64,000 nucleotides of DNA. It comes from Planctomycetota bacterium (lineage in GTDB: Bacteria > Planctomycetota > UBA1135 > UBA2386). A model generated the notes under the pieces. That model was not told the origin of the DNA and made no database searches. It saw only the letters and a program-made list of their open reading frames with translations. This document shows positions 8,892 to 19,000 of the stretch, piece by piece. Positions within the stretch are counted from its first letter, which is position 1, and each line of letters opens with the position of its first letter. The stretch is from positions 620,001 to 684,000 of the forward strand of contig JADJWQ010000001.1 of NCBI GenBank assembly GCA_016716265.1, read 5' to 3'. A program made the position numbers and the translations under genes.

Positions 8892-10224
8892 TCACGCGGA
8901 AGTCATGCCCTTCATCCTGCGCAGGTTGAGCGCGAGCGCCACGAGATTGAGCTCCGCAGTGACCTTCGAAAGGCCACGTAGGCTGAAGCCCCTGAAGCCG
9001 AGGATGCTCTTCAGCCACCCGAACGGTGGCTCGGCGACGTGCTTGCGTTGTCGGTAGCGCTCGCGACCCTCCTCGGTACGGAGCTTCTCGCGCATGCGTT
9101 GCGTCGCCTCGTTCTGCTCCCCTGGTTCAGGCGCATCCTTGCCCTCGCGCCCGAGTGCGATGTAGGCGTCGATGCCGGCAGCTTCGAGCACGGCGAGGTC
9201 CTCCTCCTTGCGATAGCCGGCATCCGCGAGCACCTGGTTCGCAGGCAGGCCGGTGTTCTCCATGGCTGCCTCGATCACCGGGATCAGCTGCCCTGCATCG
9301 GACGCGCAGTTGTTGACGACGTTGGCGACGATCAGCCGGGAGTCCCCGTCGACGGCGATCTGAACGTTGTAGCACTGCTCGAAGCCCTTCGAAGTCTTCA
9401 TGATCCGGCTATCCGGGTCGGTGAAGTTCTCCTGGTCCTTCGGCTTCGGTTCGCCCTTCGGTGTCTTCCGCGCTCGAGGCCGCTCCCGGGGCGGCTCGCG
9501 TTCTTCACTCTCCGCCTGCGCCTTCTTGGCCTCGTCCGCCGCCTGGGCTTCCTCGGCCTTGCGCTTCTCCAGTCGAGCCTTCGCCGCCCGGATGCGCTCA
9601 GGCGCTCTTCGCGGCGCCGCAGTTCCTCGGGCAGTTCGTCCCCGCGGAAGTCAGGACCAAACTCGACGTCCTCGCCTTCGTCCTTCTCCTGCGCCAGCCT
9701 CATGATCGCGGCAATCTCGCGCTCCAGCTGCTCCTCCTCCTTCATGCGCGCGTAGCTCATCGCCTTGTGCTTGCTCGCGTTCGCCTTCAGCTTGCTGCCA
9801 TCGATGGCCAGCGTACCGATCCTCGCCAGGCCCGCTTCCGCTGCCATCTTCACGACCTGCGCGAACAGGTCGCTGAACTGCTCCAGGTGGTTCGCACGGA
9901 AGCGCCTGATCGAACGGTGACCCGGCACCTGGTTCTCCGCGAGCACCCGGAACGCCACGCTGTCGCGGAGCTGGCTCTCGATCTTGCGCGAGGAGAACGT
10001 GCCGGTCGCATACGCGTAGATCAGCACGCGCAGCATCATCCGCGGGTGGTACGGCAGCTCGCCCTTCCCGCAGACCCGGTAGGCGTCGACCAGCTTGTCG
10101 ATGTCCAGTTCGTCGACCGCGTCCTTGATGAACCAGGCCAGATGGTCCTCGGGGAGCCAATCCCGTAGCGAGGAGGAAGGAGCAGACCCTGGTCGATGTC
10201 GAGACCCCGCTTGAACCGCGCCAT
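8892..10224 (-). pseudogene. IS1182-like transposase, two frameshifts
   Basis: The transposase starts at the ATG at 10224 (ARFKRGLDIDQGLLLP). It needs a one-base correction near 10170 to continue as SLRDWLPEDHLAWFIKDAVD and another near 9600 to continue as RIRAAKARLEKRKAEEAQ. The corrected protein of about 443 aa has the DUF772 N-terminal domain, then LAIDGSKLKANAS (first catalytic Asp), a lysine/glutamate-rich linker, VLADAGYRKEED (second Asp) and AEPPFGWLK (catalytic Glu). All DDE residues are present, so the protein would look intact without the two apparent single-base deletions. It is either recently inactivated or carries sequencing indels. Confidence 0.85.
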
Positions 10225-10296
10225 GCCCTCCCTACGTACCAGCACCCAGAAAGGGTGAGACAATCCACCGAAACTTCAGCGCTCCGGGGTCATCCC

Positions 10297-10313
10297 GTGA
10301 CCCAGGCTCCTAG
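10297..10313 (+). repeat. Right terminal inverted repeat of the IS
   Basis: This reads GTGACCCAGGCTCCTAG. A near-identical string (one mismatch) occurs at about 55-71 beside the M60 pseudogene, suggesting a second copy of the element or its remnant outside the left edge. Confidence 0.75.
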
Positions 10314-10496
10314 CCCGACCGATCCACCAGATCCCGTCGCAGGTCTGCCCGGGCCGCTGGCCGGCGCGGAGCCGGGTCGGTTCCGCGCACAGTCGTGCCC
10401 GGACCACGCGTCGCGCCCGGGCTCCGCACACGCGGTATCACCGGCGCGTGCTGCCGCGGCTCGCCGTTTCCGCAAACCCGGTAGCGGTCGGAACCG

Positions 10497-12335
10497 TCAT
10501 TTCCGTTCGCCGAGCTCCGCGAGTCGGTCGCGCACGATCGCCGCGGGGTGGTTGCGGCCGATCGTGACCTCGAGGCTGCGCTGGTAGGCAGCGCGCGCGG
10601 CTTCCGGATCGCCGTCGAGCTGATGGCGCACGCCGATGTGGAACCACGCATCGTTGTCGTAGAACACGCTCGACCGTCGCGCCGCGGCCAGATACTCGTC
10701 CGGGCCGAGCCCACCGAGCAGGAAGCGGGCGGCGAGCCGCTCCTCGACGAACTGGTCGTCGCCGCGCGCCGCGAGCGAACGGAGCAGCTCCATGGCGGCA
10801 TCGCGGTCGCCGCGCTGGAGCAGGATCAGGCTCCGCGCGAGGATCGCCTCGTCCAGCGTGATCCCGCCACCGAACGCGCCGTCGGGGCACGACTCCAATT
10901 CTCGCAGTGCCGCGTCGAGCTCGCCGCGGTACCAGAGCGCCCGGCCAGCCAACGCTCGGACCGTCAGCACCTGCCACGGTGCGGCGTTCGGCACGTCCGA
11001 ACGAAGCTCGCGACATCGTGCGAGCGCCTGCTCCGTGTCGCCGCGCTGCAGCAGGCAATCGACGAGCTGGGCGCGCGCCTGGAAGACCCACACCGGGGGA
11101 ATCTCGGGCGCGGCGATCAGCCGCTCGTACTCCCGGCAGGCGTCGTCGAACCGTTCTTGCCAGCCCAGAATGCACGCGCGCTGCATCCGGACCACGATGT
11201 CGTCGGCCGCGCCGGCGAGCGCCGCCTCGACCCGCGCCAGGGCGAGCGACAGATCGCCGCGTGCGACCGCCACCTCGGCTGGCAGGATCGGCCCGGGCTG
11301 TTCGACCGGACCAGCGGCATCGAGCTGCTGGCAGGCGGCCTCCGCGGCATCGAAGTCGCGGAGCTCGAGGAGCGCGCGCACCAGTTCGACCCGCGCCGCC
11401 CGCATCCCACCATCGAAGCCGATCGCCTGCCGCATGGCTGCCGCCCGCGCGGCGGAATCGTCGATCAACAGGCCGTCGAGATAGCGCGCTTCGGCCGACG
11501 TCGGACTCTGCGCGAGCCGCTGGCGATACAGCGCGCGCGCATCGTCGAGATCTCCCGTGCTGCGGCACAGGCCCTGATATCGCTCGTGGATTTCGACTTC
11601 GCTCGTGCCCCGATCGATCAGGGTGCGCAGGTACCGGCGGGCCGCGGGCAGGTCGTTGGAGAACTGGCACGCCGAGGCGAGCATTTCCAGTGTGTAGTCG
11701 TCGGCGGCGCCATTGCGCAGAGCCCGCTCCAGATGCGCGCGCGACTTCCCCGCTGCGCCCAGCTGCAGGTGCGCGAAGCCGAGTAGCTGCTGGATCGTCG
11801 CGGATCGTGGAGCGCCCCGTTCCGCGATCTCGAGGTGACGGATGGCGTCTTCGGTGCGACCCGCTTCGAGGAGCCGCTCGGCCTGCCGGAACTCCCGCTC
11901 GACGCCCACCGACACGAGATCCCCGCGCCCCTCGGCTTCGCGCCGCTCTCCGGCGGACCGGCCGGCGCGCTGCCCGATGGAGAAGACCCCGAAGCCGACC
12001 AGCCCGACCAGCAACAGCGCGGCGAAGCGACCGAATGCCGTGCTGCGGAGGAGGCTTCTACCGTTGATGAAGATCGCGCCGAACGTCATCAGGCCCCACG
12101 GAATGCCCCACCAGCCGAGCGTGCACGAGATCGCCAACTCGCGGGTTCCGTGGCGCGCGATGCACGGCGGACAGAGCAGCGCCGACCAGCGACGGAAACG
12201 CGTGAAGACGAGGAAGCTCATCACGCGCATGAAGCTGGCTTCCTTCGCTCCCGGGCTGCCACACTCGAGGCACAGGCCGTGCTGCAGGCGTCGCTCGACC
12301 TCTGCTTCCACTTGCGCGATGTCCAGGTCGCTCAC
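10497..12335 (-). CDS. TPR-repeat membrane protein with N-terminal zinc-ribbon-like segment
   Basis: 612 aa from a GTG at 12335, chosen because GGAGAG lies 7 bases upstream; the frame opens further, but that part is not protein-like. Residues about 15-75 hold two Cys pairs (CLECG and CPPC), a possible treble-clef or zinc ribbon. Two hydrophobic segments follow (about 85-105 and 115-137), and the remaining 450 residues are tetratricopeptide-like helical pairs (for example AERLLEAGRTEDAIRHLEIA). The large TPR part would follow the second membrane segment. It is probably a scaffold; no enzymatic domain is seen and no partner gene is adjacent. Confidence 0.75.
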   Translation of the reverse strand: MSDLDIAQVEAEVERRLQHGLCLECGSPGAKEASFMRVMSFLVFTRFRRWSALLCPPCIARHGTRELAISCTLGWWGIPWGLMTFGAIFINGRSLLRSTAFGRFAALLLVGLVGFGVFSIGQRAGRSAGERREAEGRGDLVSVGVEREFRQAERLLEAGRTEDAIRHLEIAERGAPRSATIQQLLGFAHLQLGAAGKSRAHLERALRNGAADDYTLEMLASACQFSNDLPAARRYLRTLIDRGTSEVEIHERYQGLCRSTGDLDDARALYRQRLAQSPTSAEARYLDGLLIDDSAARAAAMRQAIGFDGGMRAARVELVRALLELRDFDAAEAACQQLDAAGPVEQPGPILPAEVAVARGDLSLALARVEAALAGAADDIVVRMQRACILGWQERFDDACREYERLIAAPEIPPVWVFQARAQLVDCLLQRGDTEQALARCRELRSDVPNAAPWQVLTVRALAGRALWYRGELDAALRELESCPDGAFGGGITLDEAILARSLILLQRGDRDAAMELLRSLAARGDDQFVEERLAARFLLGGLGPDEYLAAARRSSVFYDNDAWFHIGVRHQLDGDPEAARAAYQRSLEVTIGRNHPAAIVRDRLAELGERK

Positions 12336-12715
12336 TACAACTCTCCGGATGGACCGTTGCGGCCGGCCGTTCGCCGGCACGCGATGGGGAGGGAGTATGA
12401 CGGGGGCGGTCCCGACCGTCGAGCAGACTCGCTCCCGATCCGGCGGCATGGTCAGCTCCCCGCGAGCCTCTCTTCCCACGACGGCCCCGAACTGCACGAC
12501 TCATGACCGCGGGCATGCGCGCGGCCGCGGGTACGGATCGGTGACGGACGCGAGCAGCGGCCGGCGGATGGGGCAGCGTGGACACACCGGCACGTCGACC
12601 CCGGGGCAGCACGTCATCGTCACCGCCCGACCGTCGCGGCGTCGCGCGCGCCACCTGGCGTGACGCTGCTCGGGTGCACTCCAGGGGCGCCGCTCTAGCG
12701 CGCACGACAGCCCCG
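12336..12715. other. Gap with no recognisable gene
   Basis: 380 bases lie upstream of the TPR gene and downstream of the TDGT-repeat gene. They should contain the TPR gene promoter. No protein-like frame, repeat or clear terminator is seen. Confidence 0.35.
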
Positions 12716-15700
12716 TCAGCGCCCCAGCACGACGAACGACGCCGGCGTCGATTCGAGGTCGGGCAGATACGGGCCGCCGGCGACGACCGCCTGGAACGCC
12801 GCGCGGAGGCCGTCGAGACCGGGCAGCGCCGGGATCGGCAATGTGGTCGACCACGCCCCCGCCGGGTCGGTGGCGAACGACGCGAACAGCTGCGGCGCGG
12901 CGAGGAGCAGTTCGCAGCCATTGCCGATCGGCACGGCGGAGCCCGGCAATCCGAGCAGCAGGATGCCGGGCCGCGACGGGGCGGCGCCGGTGACCGCGAT
13001 CGACATGACCTGCCCGAGCACCGGGTCGGTCGTATCGAGCCGCAAGTGGCGCATCCCGCGCGCGCACGGGATGCCGACGGGGCGCACCGAGGCACCAGGA
13101 TCGAGCGCCCACAGCTCGAGGCCGGTCGCGCCGTCGTCGGCGCTCAGCATGAGCGCACTGCCGACTGCCCCGATCACGCCGGCGTCCGAGCTCGCCGGCC
13201 CCGGCCGCAGATCGACGACGCGGGACGTGCCCGCCGGCGTGCCGTCGCTGCGCCACAGCTCGCGGCCACCGGTCGCCTCGCCGGCCGTGAACCACACGTA
13301 GCGCGAGCCGCTCGCGAACAGGTCCGAGGGCCCGCCATCGAGCGGTCCCGGCCAGATGTCGCGCAGCAGGGCGACCGCGCCGCCGGGTGCCACGCGGTAG
13401 AGCTCGCGCCCCGTCGCGGGCGAGAACGCCGAGAAGAACAGCATCGTCGACATCGGCGTCAGCGACTCCGGACTCGCGGAGTCCGGACCGGGTGCGAGGT
13501 CCGCGACGAGCGCCGTCCCGGCGGGCGTCCCGTCCGTCGACCACAGCTCGAGACCCTCCGCCAAGGTCGTCGCGCGGAAGTACGCGCGACCCTGCCACAC
13601 CGCGAACCGCCCCGGACTCGAGCCCCGCGTGCCCGGCTCGATGTCCCGCACCAGGTAGGTGCCGGCGCTCGTGCCGTCCGTCGACCACAGCTCGATGCCG
13701 TGCGCCCCATCCGACGCGCTGAACAGCACGCGGTCGCCGAGCACGGCGCTGACGAACGGATTGGAGCCCGCGAACGGGATCGGCGCCGTCCCGGCATCCG
13801 TGCCGTCGGTGGACCACAATCGGCTGTCCGCACCGAATAAGACCCGCTCGCCGGCGCGGACGAACGGTCCGCGTGCCGTATTGCCCGGTGCGAGGTCGCG
13901 GACCAGCTTCGTGCCGGCCGGCGTGCCGTCGGTCGCCCACAGCTCCACGCCGTGCACGCCGTCCGCAGCCCAGAACAGGACGCGATCGCGCAGTCGGATC
14001 GCGAACCGAGTCGCATTGCCCGAGCCCGTCGCCCCGGGCCAGACGTCGAGCAGCAGCCGCGTCGTGGCCGGCGTACCGTCGGTGATCCACGGCTCGTTGC
14101 CGTGCACGCCGTCGTCGAGGAACAGCAGCGTCCGCCGGCCGAGCGCCACGCTCGTGCCGACGCCGGATCCCGCCGCTCCGGGCCGCACGTCGCCGAGCGA
14201 GCCCGTGCCGACGCTGGTGCCGTCGGTGATCCAGGGCTCGTATCCCGCCACGCCATCGTCGATCGGCAGCACGAGCGGTTCGTTCCCACCGGGCCGCGGC
14301 GCGCCGTCCGCGGTCGTGCCGGCCGGATTCGTCGCGATATCGATGAACAGCTGCGTGCCGGCCGACGTGCCGTCGGTCAGCCACGGCTCGACGCCGTGGA
14401 TCCCGTCGTTCGCGCGCAGCAACAGCTGGCTGCCGCCGAGCCACGGGCCGAGGACCAGCAGATTGCTCGGACCGGGTACGCTGACGAAGTTCCGCAGCAC
14501 ACCGGTTCCGGCGGGCGTGCCGTCGGTCACGAACAGCGATCCGGCGACCTGGCCGATGGCGCTGAACACGAGTCGGCCGCCGAGCACGGCGCTCGATTCC
14601 ACCAGCAGGCTGACGGGCCCCGGCGCCAGATCGCCGAGCAATACGGCACCACTCGGAGTGCCGTCCGTCGACCAGTACTCGCTGCCGTGCACACCGTCGC
14701 TGGCGCGGAAGACCAGCCGGCCGCCCAGCGTCGCGGCGATCTGCGGGTCGGAGCTCGTGAAGCTCGGACTGAGGTCGTGGAGCAATGCGGTTCCCGCCTG
14801 GGTACCGTCGCTCGACCACAGCTCGCGACCGTGGATCGGATCGGACGCGCCGAAATACAGCCGGCCGCCGAGCACCCCGAACGAGATCGGCAGCCCACCG
14901 CTGGCACCGGGGACGAGCTCGATCATCCGGGTGCCCGCCGCCGTGCCGTCGGTGAGCCACAGCTCGCTGCCGTGCGTCCCGTCGTCCGCCGAGAAGGCGA
15001 GGTCGTTGCCGAATGCGGAGAAGCCGGACGGCCGCGAGCTCTGCGTGCCCGGACTGAGGTCGGCGACCAGCCGCGTGCCCGCGACGGTCCCGTCCGAGAA
15101 CCACGGCTCCAGACCGTGCACCGGGTCGGACCAGCGGAACACGAACCCGTTGCCGAACGGAACGAGCGGTCCGGCGGTCCCCGCGCTCGACGGGCGTCGC
15201 AGGAGCTCGACCGTGCCGGCTGCGGTGCCGTCGGAAGTGAACAGCACGACGTCGCCGGTGGTGCCGTCCTCGACGTGGAACCAGAACCTGCCGTTGATGC
15301 TGATGCCGTAGGTGTTCGAGACGTTCGGCGAGCCGGAGCCCGGCACGAGCTCGACGACGAGGTGCGTGCCCTGGACGGTGCCGTCGGTCGTCCACAGCTC
15401 CACCCCGTGTACGAAGTCGAACCTGAAGAAGTAGCCGCGCCCTCCCGACACGTGCATGCCGCCGCTCCCGATCGGGACGATGGCGAAGCCCCCATTGCCG
15501 GGCTCGAGGTCGCCGAACAGCGCCGTCCCGGCAACGGTGCCGTCGCTCCGATACCACTCGTTGCCGAGCGCCTCCGTCCCGGCCGTGAAGTACATCGAGC
15601 CGCCGAGCTCGAACAGCGAGCCCGGGAAGCTGTCGGGCGGCGGTGCCGGTTGCCGGTTGACGTCGCGGACGAGGGTCGGGACCTGACCGGACGCCAGGGT

Positions 15701-15772
15701 CGCGAACAGCGCCAGCATCGCTGCGGACGAGAGCAGCCCGCGAGGCGAGCGGGGCGGGTGTCGTGGACTCAC
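12716..15772 (-). CDS. Secreted protein built of WxTDGTxxGT repeats
   Basis: 1018 aa from a GTG at 15772 with GGAG 8 bases upstream; an internal ATG at 15718 is the alternative. The signal peptide is LLSSAAMLALFATLASG. The body is a tandem array of about 16 units of roughly 50 residues, each with ELWxTDGTxxGT, then a (V/L)xDLxPG turn and a (V/F)LGGRLxF strand, probably a beta-propeller or solenoid. Such repeats occur in planctomycete and cyanobacterial secreted proteins of unknown role. The last about 120 residues leave the repeat and form a C-terminal module (GILLLGLPGSAVPIGNGC onward) like that on other exported proteins in this window. It is transcribed divergently from the sigma fusion gene. 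Confidence 0.85.
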   Translation of the reverse strand: MSPRHPPRSPRGLLSSAAMLALFATLASGQVPTLVRDVNRQPAPPPDSFPGSLFELGGSMYFTAGTEALGNEWYRSDGTVAGTALFGDLEPGNGGFAIVPIGSGGMHVSGGRGYFFRFDFVHGVELWTTDGTVQGTHLVVELVPGSGSPNVSNTYGISINGRFWFHVEDGTTGDVVLFTSDGTAAGTVELLRRPSSAGTAGPLVPFGNGFVFRWSDPVHGLEPWFSDGTVAGTRLVADLSPGTQSSRPSGFSAFGNDLAFSADDGTHGSELWLTDGTAAGTRMIELVPGASGGLPISFGVLGGRLYFGASDPIHGRELWSSDGTQAGTALLHDLSPSFTSSDPQIAATLGGRLVFRASDGVHGSEYWSTDGTPSGAVLLGDLAPGPVSLLVESSAVLGGRLVFSAIGQVAGSLFVTDGTPAGTGVLRNFVSVPGPSNLLVLGPWLGGSQLLLRANDGIHGVEPWLTDGTSAGTQLFIDIATNPAGTTADGAPRPGGNEPLVLPIDDGVAGYEPWITDGTSVGTGSLGDVRPGAAGSGVGTSVALGRRTLLFLDDGVHGNEPWITDGTPATTRLLLDVWPGATGSGNATRFAIRLRDRVLFWAADGVHGVELWATDGTPAGTKLVRDLAPGNTARGPFVRAGERVLFGADSRLWSTDGTDAGTAPIPFAGSNPFVSAVLGDRVLFSASDGAHGIELWSTDGTSAGTYLVRDIEPGTRGSSPGRFAVWQGRAYFRATTLAEGLELWSTDGTPAGTALVADLAPGPDSASPESLTPMSTMLFFSAFSPATGRELYRVAPGGAVALLRDIWPGPLDGGPSDLFASGSRYVWFTAGEATGGRELWRSDGTPAGTSRVVDLRPGPASSDAGVIGAVGSALMLSADDGATGLELWALDPGASVRPVGIPCARGMRHLRLDTTDPVLGQVMSIAVTGAAPSRPGILLLGLPGSAVPIGNGCELLLAAPQLFASFATDPAGAWSTTLPIPALPGLDGLRAAFQAVVAGGPYLPDLESTPASFVVLGR

Positions 15773-16086
15773 GGGGGCGGCTCCATGCACGGGTGGGGAT
15801 GGTCGTCCCCGCCAACCTGACAGGTCCCCGGTAGGTGCCGGAATGTATCCGGCGGGTTTGAAAATCGGGGGAGACCCGGTGCGGCGTGCGCGCGCGGTCC
15901 CGATCCGCGAGCGGAACTCCCGCCAGCATTGGCATTCCGGCGGCACGAGGGCCGCCAGCGCGGCCGCGCTCCGCAACGGCGCCAGCCCCGCGACCGCGGT
16001 CCGACGCACCGGGGAGTTCCGACACCGCTGCTCCCGTCTCCCGCGGATTCGTGCAACAGACTCCCCCCGGCCGTGAAGTGGACGAC
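15773..16086. promoter_or_regulatory. Divergent intergenic region between TDGT-repeat gene and sigma fusion
   Basis: This 314-base spacer separates two divergently transcribed genes and must contain at least one promoter for each. The segment near 15840-15875 is the most AT-rich part (including GGTTTGAAAATCG). I cannot assign a -35/-10 pair with confidence. It is the natural place to look for an autoregulatory site of the sigma factor. Confidence 0.3.
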
Positions 16087-19000
16087 GTGAGCCGCGACCA
16101 CGACAGCACGGAGCGTCCCCACGACGCGCGCGCCGCGCGGCGCGAGCGCGAGGCGGACGAGGCGTTCGCGCGCTTCGTGGGCGCAGGCCACCCGGACGAC
16201 CTCGCGGTCGTGTTCGACTTCGCGGCGCCGCGACTCCTGCTGATCGCCGCGCGCCTCGCGCCGCGCGCCGCCGAGGACCTGGTCCAGCAGGTGTTCGTCG
16301 AGGCGATCCAGGGTGCGGCGCGCTTCGAGGCGGGCCGCCCGGTGATGCCGTGGCTGACGACGATCCTGGCGCGACGCGCGGCCCGGTTCCGGCGCCGTGC
16401 CGCGGGCGACGTCACGGCGGACGACGTCGCGGATGCCAGGACCGGCAGCGACCCGCACGATGCCGCGACGCTGCAGGAGACGACTGCCGAGGTCGCGCAT
16501 GCCGTGCGCACCCTGCCGGCCCCGTACCGCGAGGTCGTCCACCTGCGCGTGCTCAGCGGACTGCGTCCGGTCGAGATCGCGTCCGCGCTCGACCGCCCGC
16601 TCGCGACCGTCAACTCGCAGCTCCATCGCGGGCTCGCGCAGCTGCGGCGCCGGCTTCCCGCCGGCATCGCATCCGCCTGCATGGCCGCACTCGTCGGGAC
16701 CGGGCTCGAGCGCGTCGCCGCCCAGGTCCACGCCGCCGCGACGCAGGCAGCCGCGACGACCGTGCCGGCCGCCGGCGCGACGCCGATCGCCACCACTGCC
16801 ATCGGAGCCCTGACCGTGAAGAAGACGCTGTTGACCGCCGCGGCCCTGCTCGTCGCAGCCGCCACTCTCGTCACCCTGTCGCCGTGGGGCGGTGGATCCG
16901 GTCAGCCGGGCGATCGCGGAGCGGCGGAGCTCGCCGTCACCGCCGTGCCGGCCGATGCCCGCGCCGCGCCGGGCGGCGGCGACCTCTCGGCGAGCTCGCC
17001 GCCCGCGCGCGAGGCGCTCGCGGGTATTGCGGACGCCGATCAGATCCGGGTCATCGGCCGCGTCGTCGACGCCGACGGGGTCGGGCTCGCCGGCGTGCCG
17101 ATCAGGTCCGGGTCGTTCGATGCGCGACTCGGCCTGCCGACGGCACCGGAGCGCTCGACGACGACCGCTCGCGACGGTCGGTTCGAGCTGATCGTCGCCG
17201 AGCGCGCCGGCTTCCCCGCACTGGTGCCGATGCGCCTGACGATCGCGCCGCCCGCCGCCGCGGACGTGCTCGGGGTCGTCACGCTCCGCGCTGCGCGCGA
17301 TCTCGACATCGGCGAGATCCACACCTTCGCCGGCGCGCGCGTCGCCGGCTCCGTCGCGGGCCTCGGTGGGCCGTTCACGGCGTCCCCCGATGAGGCACCG
17401 GCGATCGACTGGCGTCGCCTCGGCGAGCCGGACGAGCTCGCGACCGCGGAGGGCTTCTCGACTCGCACCACGTCGCGCGCGCATCCCGACGCGACGGGCG
17501 CGTTCGCGACCGGCGACATCCTGCCGTTCGGCAGCTACGAGGTCCGCGTCGAGGGGCACGACGTGCTCGCGCCGCCGATGCCGATCACGATCACGGCCGA
17601 CACCGGCGCGATCCACCTGCAGGTGCGACCGTTCGCCCGCCCGACGATCGAGGGCATCGTCGTCGATGCGACCGGCCAGCCGCTCGCTGCGAGGATCGCC
17701 ATCGCGACCACCGGTAGCCTGCCGGGCGCGAGGGCCGGAACGGTCGCCGACGCCGACGGCCGTTTCGAGTTGCTCCGCACGGAGCGGGAGCCCGACGAGC
17801 AGGTCGACGTCGTCGCGACGCTCGACGGCTACGAGGCGGACCGTCAGACGCTGCAATGGGGTGTCGCCAATGCGCGCTTCGTACTGCAGGCGCGCGCGAT
17901 CACCCGCGTGCAGGTCGTCGCGGACGACACCGGCGAGCCGCTCACCGACTTCGGTCTCGGCGTGACGAGCGGCGACGAGCCACTCGGCGGCCGGCCCGGA
18001 CTGCGGCGCGTCGAGCACCACGACGGCGGCGTGCTGCTCTCGGATCGACTGGTCGGCGGCACCTTCACGCTGCAGGCGGAGCCGGCCCGTGCGACCGGCT
18101 ACGCGGCAGGCCTGCGAGAGACGTTCGACCTGTCGGTGCCGCGCGACCTCGTGTTGCGCGTGCCGCGCGCCGCGTCGCGGACGATCGAGGTGGTCGACGC
18201 GAACGGCGACGCGGTCACCGGCGCTGTCGTGCAGCTGCTGGAGGTCGCCAGCGACGGCGACCTCTCGCCCGGCATGCCGGTCGTCGTTCCGCCGGCCGCG
18301 CGCGGCGGCCCGCACCTGGTCGAGCGCCAGCGCGCGACGTCCGGCGCGTATGGCCGCGCCGAGGTGTCGGGCTCGCCACAAGTCCGCCACGGGCTGCGCA
18401 TCGAGCACGGCGGCTTCGCGCGCGCGGTGGTGCCGTACGTCGCGCTGGGTGTCGCCGAGCCGTTGCGCGTGATCCTGTCCGAGGGCGGCGCGGTGCGCGG
18501 GCGCGTGGCCACGAGCGCGGGCGAGCCGGTGTCGGGCAGCGTCTACCTGCAATCGCCGGCGCACGCCGGACCGCGCGAGCAGCTCCCGCGCGAGGCGCGC
18601 GTCGACCCGACCGACGGCTTCCAGTCCGCCGACCTCGGCGTGCCGCTCGACGGTGGCCGCTTCACGATCCGCCACGTGCCGCCCGGCGATTGGGAGCTCA
18701 CGCTGATCGCGAAGCGCCCGGGCAGCATGTTCCCCGATATCTTCCCGATCGCGCCGGTGCCGGCGCTCCGCGACGGCGAATCGCGCGAGGTCGACGCGAC
18801 GGTCGCCGGGTCCGCGGACGTGCGCGGCGTCGTGCGGATCGACGGCGAGCCGGCGCCCGGGACGGACGTCGTGTTCATCGATCGCGACCCGCGCATGCCG
18901 ACCGCGGAGTGCACGACCGGCGCGGACGGCAGCTACGTCGCCACCGTGCGCGAGGGCGGGCCGTACCGCATCGCGTTGCGCGACCGGAACGCTCGCTGGC

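Larger units (their letters stand above)
8708..10313 (-). mobile_element. IS1182-like insertion sequence, about 1.6 kb
   Basis: The element is bounded by a 17-base inverted repeat (8708-8724 and 10297-10313, 16 of 17 matching) whose outermost four bases on each side are CTAG. It contains one transposase gene in three frame-shifted pieces. Size, transposase type and single-gene layout fit the IS1182 family. CTAG at both ends may be the duplicated target or part of the inverted repeat; the sequence alone cannot decide. The element sits immediately upstream of the M60-like start codon. Confidence 0.75.

Noticed and set aside
12501..16874. 1457-codon minus-strand open frame across the TDGT gene
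   Set aside because: Same strand but a different frame from the TDGT-repeat gene; its translation is a low-complexity shadow of the repeats.
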